Below, one piece after another: positions 13,337-16,918 of a stretch of 16,918 nucleotides of DNA. The position numbers were made by a program, and so were the translations under genes. The stretch lies in the NCBI GenBank assembly GCA_044506565.1, contig JBIQKN010000057.1, positions 1 through 16,918 of the forward strand. The letters run 5' to 3'. The first letter of the stretch is position 1. Each line of letters opens with the position of its first letter. This DNA is from Croceibacterium_A sp044506565 (GTDB taxonomy: Bacteria; Pseudomonadota; Alphaproteobacteria; Sphingomonadales; Sphingomonadaceae). The notes below the pieces were generated by a model that saw only the letters and a list, made by a program, of their open reading frames with translations, searched no databases and was not told the DNA's origin.

Positions 13337-13876
13337 ATGAACTTGATCGGTATTCGTGCCGTGGGAGCCGCGGTGGCGTTGCTCGGCGTGACGACGGCCC
13401 TTCCGGCGATCGCCGGCGAGGCCGAGGACAGGACCGAGCTCGTCAACCTGATGATGCGCTACGGCGAGGTGCACGATTTCGGCACGCCGCAGGAGTATGC
13501 TGCGCTGTTCACCGACGAAGGCGAAATCGCGGTCGGCGACAGGGTTGTGGTCAAAGGCCGCGACGCGCTCGTCGCCCAGGCCGAGCGCGACCATGAGCGG
13601 TACACCGTCACCCTCCCGAACGGGCAGACGACGTTTCTCATGCGGCACCTAATCAGCAACACCGTCGTCGAAAACCTCGACGCGGACAGGGCGACCGGCA
13701 CGAGCTTCGTCACCACCATGATCCGCGACGGCGAAGAGGGGCCCAAGGTGCTGAGCGTCGGCCGCTACATCGACACCTACGAACGCGAGCGCGGGGAATG
13801 GAAGATCGCCCGCCGCACGATCGTCCTGGACTTCGGCAATCCCGAGCTGGGGCGCAAATATGGCTTCCAGAGGTAG
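13337..13876 (+). CDS. Secreted SnoaL-like (NTF2-fold) protein
   Basis: A 179-residue protein with a signal peptide (MNLIGIRAVGAAVALLGVTTALPAIAG) and a SnoaL_4-type NTF2-fold domain. It shows RTELVNLMMRYGEVHDFGTPQEYAALFTDEGEI (32-64), RHLISNTVVE (103-112) and a C-terminal strand ending GEWKIARRTIVLDF (153-166). Members of this fold include scytalone-dehydratase and SnoaL-like cyclases and many binding proteins. The tyrosine, His/Asp (HD, 46-47) and His104 positions are compatible with a small-molecule pocket. Export to the periplasm is unusual for the better-known enzymes. ATG 13337 follows GGAGGGGAGG closely. It is divergent from the DUF6152 operon across 117 bases, which may share regulatory DNA. 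Substrate unknown. Confidence 0.83.
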   Translation: MNLIGIRAVGAAVALLGVTTALPAIAGEAEDRTELVNLMMRYGEVHDFGTPQEYAALFTDEGEIAVGDRVVVKGRDALVAQAERDHERYTVTLPNGQTTFLMRHLISNTVVENLDADRATGTSFVTTMIRDGEEGPKVLSVGRYIDTYERERGEWKIARRTIVLDFGNPELGRKYGFQR

Positions 13877-13888
13877 AGGAAGCCCGGC

Positions 13889-13906
13889 GCCGTCTCTGCG
13901 GACGGC
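13889..13906. terminator. Small hairpin between convergent genes
   Basis: GCCGTC (13889-13894) and GACGGC (13901-13906) pair around a six-base loop, thirteen bases after the SnoaL-like stop and followed by CCTTCTCC. It may end that transcript, but the stem is short and the T content low. Confidence 0.4.
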
Positions 13907-13948
13907 CCTTCTCCATCGGTTGTCAGGGAATGCGCTGCCAGCGAATCG

Positions 13949-14263
13949 TCACGCCTCGTCCGTCGCGGTGAAGCGGCGGATGTGCGGGTCGTTGCAGGCG
14001 TAGAGCGTGTACTCGGCGTAGTAGGCAGCGCGGCCGCGCTGCTGGGCGGCGCGGTGTTCGGCGACGCGCCCCCAGGCGCGCGCCGCGGCTTCGTCCTGCC
14101 ATTCGGACAGCGCGATCACTTCGCCGTCGTCGGCGGTGTAGCTCTTGAAGCCGAGGTAGCCGGGCTGCGCGGCGGCGAGCGCCTGCATCGCCTCGGCCTC
14201 GGCATCGTAGGCCGTCCGGTCGATGTCGGGGCGCTTGCGATTGCGAAACACGACGAGGAACAT
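13949..14263 (-). CDS. Antibiotic biosynthesis monooxygenase-fold (ABM) protein
   Basis: A 104-residue cytoplasmic protein of the ABM dimeric ferredoxin-like fold: FLVVFRNRKRPD at the first strand, AAAQPGYLGFKSYTADDGEVIALSEWQDEAAARAW (about 31-65), then AEHRAAQQRGRAAYYAEYTLY (68-88). The family holds cofactor-free monooxygenases, heme-degrading enzymes and many uncharacterised proteins; nothing here narrows it. ATG 14263 overlaps the ruvC stop (ATGA), with GGAGG inside the end of ruvC six bases upstream, so it is translated with ruvC. It converges with the SnoaL-like gene. Confidence 0.82.
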   Translation of the reverse strand: MFLVVFRNRKRPDIDRTAYDAEAEAMQALAAAQPGYLGFKSYTADDGEVIALSEWQDEAAARAWGRVAEHRAAQQRGRAAYYAEYTLYACNDPHIRRFTATDEA

Positions 14264-14736
14264 CAGCGGCCTCCTCCCAGGTGAGCGTCGGCGATCGCCA
14301 CCGCTAGCGCGTCGGCCGCGTCGGCGCCGGCGATGGCGACGCCGGGCAGCAGCACCTTGAGCATCGCCTGGACCTGCTGCTTCTCCGCCCCGCCCGTGCC
14401 GACCACGGCCTTCTTGACCAGCCGCGCCGCGTGCTCGGCGACCGGCAGCGAGGACCGCCCGCAAGCGGCGAGCACGGCGCCGCGCGCCTGCGCGAGCTTG
14501 AGCGTCGATTGCGGGTTCTTGTTGAGGAACACTTCCTCGACCGCGGCGCGATCGGGCGAATGAGCGGCGATCACGGCGGCGATCGCGTCGTGCAGGTTGT
14601 GGAGGCGCTCGCTGATCGGCGCCTTGGGATCGGTCGCCACCTCGCCGTGCGCGACGTGGCTCAGCCGCGCTCCTTCGCTACGCACGATTCCCCAGCCGGT
14701 GCAGGACAGAGAGGGATCGAGGCCGAGGATCAGCAT
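14263..14736 (-). CDS. ruvC: Holliday junction resolvase RuvC
   Basis: Crossover junction endodeoxyribonuclease of 157 residues that cuts Holliday junctions with RuvAB. The RNase H-like active-site acids are visible: D7 in LGLDPSL, E67 in AVEEVF, and D139 and D142 in GADAADALAVAI. FLNKNPQSTLKLAQARG (70-86) is strongly RuvC-like. Length is slightly short of E. coli RuvC (173) through a reduced C-terminus, normal for alphaproteobacteria. Downstream, ruvA and ruvB do not follow; an ABM-fold gene overlaps instead. yebC is upstream on the same strand, separated by a hairpin-rich repeat. Confidence 0.95.
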   Translation of the reverse strand: MLILGLDPSLSCTGWGIVRSEGARLSHVAHGEVATDPKAPISERLHNLHDAIAAVIAAHSPDRAAVEEVFLNKNPQSTLKLAQARGAVLAACGRSSLPVAEHAARLVKKAVVGTGGAEKQQVQAMLKVLLPGVAIAGADAADALAVAIADAHLGGGR

Positions 14737-14741
14737 GAGAG

Positions 14742-14828
14742 CCCTTCCCCTCCTGGGGAGGGATCGGGGCGGAGGACGCTGGAGTCCCGGCCCCGCCCCC
14801 CGACCCCCTCCCCTGAAGGGGAGGGGGA
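14742..14828. repeat. REP-like array of GC-rich hairpins between yebC and ruvC
   Basis: Three nested or successive hairpins fill the gap. CCCCCTCCCC (14804-14813) pairs perfectly with GGGGAGGGGG (14818-14827) around TGAA. TTCCCC and GGGGAG at 14745-14760 form a weaker one. GGGGCGG (14766-14772) can pair with CCGCCC at about 14794-14799. The layout resembles dispersed intergenic repeats of sphingomonads. Reading in the yebC-to-ruvC direction it may attenuate transcription into ruvC. Confidence 0.6.
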
Positions 14829-14833
14829 GTTGG

Positions 14834-15577
14834 TCACCCGAGCTTCTCCATCACCTCGTCGGAGACCTCGTAGTTGCCCCACACGGTCTGCACGTCGTCG
14901 TCGTCCTCGAGCGCGTCGACCAGTTTGAGCAGCGTCTGCGCGTCGCCTTCGGCGACTTCGACGGTGAGGTTGGGCTTCCACGCGAGCTTGACGCTCTCGG
15001 GCTCGCCGAGGCTCGCCTCGAGCGCCCTGGCGACTTCGTGCAGCGCTTCCATGTCGGTCCAGATCGCGTGGCCGTCGGCATCGCTCTCGACGTCGTCTGC
15101 GCCGGCCTCGATCGCCGCCTCGAGCACTGTCTCCTCGTCGCCGGCCGAGGCCGGGTACTCGATCAGGCCCTTGCGCTCGAACCCGTGGCTGACCGCGCCG
15201 GTCGCGGCCATGTTGCCGCCGTTCTTGGAGAACGCCGTGCGGACGTTGGTCGCGGTGCGGTTGCGGTTGTCGGTCAGCGCCTCGACGATCAGCGCCACGC
15301 CGCCCGGGCCGTAGCCCTCGTAGCGGATTTCCTCGTAATCCTCCCCGCCGGCGGCCGAGGCCTTGTCGATCGCGCGCTGGATATTGTCCTTCGGCATCGA
15401 GGCCGCGCGGGCGTTGTTGACCGCGAGCCGCAGGCGCGGGTTCATGTCGGGATCGGGCGCGCCCATCTTGGCGGCGACGGTGATCTCGCGGCTGAGCTTG
15501 GAGAACGCCGCCGAGCGCTTTTTGTCCTGCGCGCCCTTGCGGTGCATGATGTTCTTGAACTTGGAATGGCCTGCCAT
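14834..15577 (-). CDS. yebC: YebC/PmpR family protein
   Basis: A 247-residue YebC-family protein. It begins with the diagnostic MAGHSKFKNIMHRKGAQDKKR and continues with FSKLSREITVAAK, NNARAASMPKDNIQRAI, YEGYGPGGVALIVEALTDNRNRT and GAVSHGFERKG. All three YebC subdomains are present at normal length. Members act as transcriptional regulators or, by recent work on the family, relieve ribosome pausing at proline stretches. The ATG at 15577 gives the conserved N-terminus; the frame extends upstream without a family match. Commonly adjacent to ruvC, as here. Confidence 0.95.
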   Translation of the reverse strand: MAGHSKFKNIMHRKGAQDKKRSAAFSKLSREITVAAKMGAPDPDMNPRLRLAVNNARAASMPKDNIQRAIDKASAAGGEDYEEIRYEGYGPGGVALIVEALTDNRNRTATNVRTAFSKNGGNMAATGAVSHGFERKGLIEYPASAGDEETVLEAAIEAGADDVESDADGHAIWTDMEALHEVARALEASLGEPESVKLAWKPNLTVEVAEGDAQTLLKLVDALEDDDDVQTVWGNYEVSDEVMEKLG

Positions 15578-15632
15578 GGGGTTCGCTTGTTCCGGCTGAA
15601 AACGATGCGGCGCCTTACACCGGCGGAGCGAG

Positions 15633-16127
15633 CTAGAGCAACCGCTGCCACCAGCCGACATCGCGCCAGCCGCCGAACTTCCAGCCGACCTCGCGGTAGA
15701 TGCCGACGGGGGTGAACCCCATCGCCTCGTGCAAGCCTACGCTCGCGGGGTTGGGCAGGGCGATCCCGGCGAAGGCGCCGTGGAAGCCTTTGCCGGCGAG
15801 GAGGGGCAGCAGCTCGCGGTAAAGCGCGCGGCCGATCCCTCGGCGAACGCAGGCCGGGTCGACGTAGACCGCGACGTCGCACGAGCTCGCGTAGGCCGCC
15901 CGCTCGCGGTGCGGCGAGCCGTAGGCGTAACCGGCGACCGCGCCGTCGATCTCGGCGACGAGCCAGGCGTGGGTCGCCCCGTAGGCGCCGATCCGGCGGG
16001 CCATTTCGTCGGCTCCCGGCGGCTCCAGCTCGAAGCTGACCCAGCCGTCGGACACGAACGGCGCGTAGATTCGCGCGCATTCCCCGGCATCGGCGGCAGG
16101 ATCGGCAGCGCGGATCGCCGGCGTCAT
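15633..16127 (-). CDS. Phosphinothricin N-acetyltransferase-like GNAT
   Basis: GNAT-fold acetyltransferase of 164 residues close to the PAT/Bar-like branch. It shows IRAADPAADAGECARIYAPFV (5-25), VSFELEPPGADEM (30-42), AGYAYGSPHRERAAY (65-79), the acetyl-CoA loop RRGIGRAL (95-102), and IALPNPASVGLHEAMGFTPVG (122-142), followed by GWKFGGWRDVGWWQR at the end. Chromosomal PAT-like genes often acetylate amino-acid-like compounds such as methionine sulfoximine; activity on phosphinothricin is possible but not shown. ATG 16127 overlaps the stop of the upstream AAC(3)-I-like gene (ATGA), so the two acetyltransferases are translationally coupled. Next gene in this direction is yebC. Confidence 0.88.
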   Translation of the reverse strand: MTPAIRAADPAADAGECARIYAPFVSDGWVSFELEPPGADEMARRIGAYGATHAWLVAEIDGAVAGYAYGSPHRERAAYASSCDVAVYVDPACVRRGIGRALYRELLPLLAGKGFHGAFAGIALPNPASVGLHEAMGFTPVGIYREVGWKFGGWRDVGWWQRLL

Positions 16128-16573
16128 GGATCGATGTCGAAGTGCAGCACGTCCTCGCGCTTCCCGAGCTTGTCGTAGAGCGCGAGCGCCGGCTCGTCGC
16201 CGTGATCGCCCTGGACGAAGATCACCCAGGCGCCGCGCTCGCGGGCGATATCGCGCAGCGCGTCGATCAGCGCGGTGGCGACGCCCTGGCGGCGCCACGC
16301 CTCGGCCACCGCGAGGTCGTAGATGTAGATCTCGCTGCGTTCCTGCTCGAACTTCTCGAGCTCGTAGGCGACCAGCCCGCCGACGATGACGCCTTCGGCG
16401 CGCGCGACCAGCACGCAGACGTGCGGCTTCGCCAGCAGCCGGCGCAGGTATGCGCCGCCGGGCGGTGCGCGCTCGAAGGTGTCGCGCTCGTCGAAGGCTT
16501 CCCCGAACAGCCGGTTGAGCGCGCGGACGTCGGCAAGGTCGTCCGGACCGAGCTGGGAGACCTCTATCGTCAG
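16124..16573 (-). CDS. AAC(3)-I-like GNAT acetyltransferase, apparent CTG start
   Basis: GNAT protein of 149 residues strongly resembling AAC(3)-I aminoglycoside 3-N-acetyltransferases. AYELEKFEQERSEIYIYDLAV (69-89), the acetyl-CoA loop RRQGVATALI (94-103), WVIFVQGDHGDEPALALYDKLGKRE (116-140) and the final HFDIDP match that family's order and spacing. The only start giving the full N-terminus (TIEVSQLGPDDLADVRALNRLFG) is CTG at 16573, which overlaps the upstream stop as CTGA. No ATG, GTG or TTG is present in frame until GTG 16414, which would remove the first third of the fold. Whether it acts on aminoglycosides or on a cell metabolite is unknown. Its stop overlaps the next gene. Confidence 0.85.
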   Translation of the reverse strand: MTIEVSQLGPDDLADVRALNRLFGEAFDERDTFERAPPGGAYLRRLLAKPHVCVLVARAEGVIVGGLVAYELEKFEQERSEIYIYDLAVAEAWRRQGVATALIDALRDIARERGAWVIFVQGDHGDEPALALYDKLGKREDVLHFDIDP

Positions 16574-16887
16574 AGCGTCACCGCGGTGCCGCTGACGCTG
16601 ACCATCAGCATCGACCCGTTCTGGCCGAGCACCTCGTAGTCGAGGTCGACCCCGATGACCGCGTTGGCGCCGAGCTGGCGCGCCTGCTCGGTCATTTCCT
16701 CGATCGCCTCGTTACGCGCGCGGGCGAGCACTTCCTCGTACTTGCCCGAGCGGCCGCCGACGATGTCGGTGATCGCCGCGAACACGTCGCGGAACAGGTT
16801 GGCGCCGACGATCACCTCGCCGGTGACGATTCCGAGATAGTCCCTCACCGGGCGCCCTTCGACGAGCGCGGTGGTGGTGACGATCAT
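16570..16887 (-). CDS. YbjQ/UPF0145 family protein
   Basis: A 105-residue protein of the YbjQ family (also called heavy-metal-binding domain), forming pentamers in known structures. Family motifs are present: MIVTTTALVEG at the start, DYLGIVTGEVIVGANLFRD (16-34), DIVGGRSGKYEEVLARARNEA (41-61), and GANAVIGVDLDYEVLG (73-88). It is full length. No Cys or His cluster supports metal binding here, so the historic label should be taken with care. The start at 16887 is the family start; only a weak GGCGGG precedes it. Its last codons overlap the CTG start of the AAC(3)-I-like gene. What lies upstream is beyond the window. Confidence 0.92.
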   Translation of the reverse strand: MIVTTTALVEGRPVRDYLGIVTGEVIVGANLFRDVFAAITDIVGGRSGKYEEVLARARNEAIEEMTEQARQLGANAVIGVDLDYEVLGQNGSMLMVSVSGTAVTL

Positions 16888-16918
16888 CCCGCCGCTCGCG
16901 CGGCTCCACGGGCTAGCC

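Noticed and set aside
12179..13876. A long plus-strand frame extending the SnoaL-like gene upstream
   Set aside because: The upstream part is antisense to the DUF6152 operon. The signal peptide and ribosome site place the start at 13337.
14742..14828. A small protein-coding gene in the yebC-ruvC gap
   Set aside because: Frames through it have no ribosome site or start, and the sequence is explained by hairpins.

Overview
The window reads as chromosomal DNA of an alphaproteobacterium, most likely a member of the Sphingomonadales. The reasons are very high GC, the divergent lysC/ubiG pair, yebC next to ruvC, small intergenic GC-rich hairpin repeats, and secreted DUF6152-type proteins. The taxonomic call is inference from gene content. 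A run of exactly 100 N (3457-3556) marks a scaffold gap of unknown true size, so this is a draft genome or MAG. I see no tRNA, rRNA, insertion sequence, prophage or CRISPR array, and no gene-free stretch above 300 bases.

Left part (1-4815). An inverted pair of degenerate 7-bp repeat arrays precedes an alpha/beta hydrolase. A small glycine-rich membrane protein gene is divergent from a TMEM165/GDT1-type Mn2+ transporter gene whose leader is a clear yybP-ykoY (Mn2+) riboswitch. A cupin gene converges on the transporter across a strong hairpin. A nitronate monooxygenase-like gene and an L,D-transpeptidase gene converge into the N gap, and both lose their 3' ends there.

Middle part (4837-11139). 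On the minus strand lie a lipoprotein gene with an internal duplication, a TonB-like gene, and aspartokinase (lysC, TTG start). On the plus strand are ubiG and a YqeY-like gene joined by an ATGA overlap. A minus-strand operon then runs ArsC/YffB-like -> pnuC -> NadR-type kinase -> glycerophosphodiester phosphodiesterase, every junction overlapping. pnuC plus the kinase would import nicotinamide riboside and trap it as NMN.

Right part (11292-16918). A three-gene minus-strand operon encodes a DUF6152-type secreted protein and two tandem paralogous secreted proteins with a shared GHWEGDTL motif. A secreted SnoaL-like gene is divergent from it. Next come yebC, a REP-like hairpin array, ruvC and a small ABM-fold gene overlapping ruvC. 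The window ends with a tightly overlapping set: YbjQ-like, an AAC(3)-I-like acetyltransferase that appears to start at CTG, and a phosphinothricin-acetyltransferase-like gene.

The most interesting items are the Mn2+ riboswitch with its mutually exclusive leader hairpins, the uncharacterised DUF6152 operon whose first product probably matures to an N-terminal His-His, the apparent CTG start at a CTGA overlap, and the inverted heptamer arrays.
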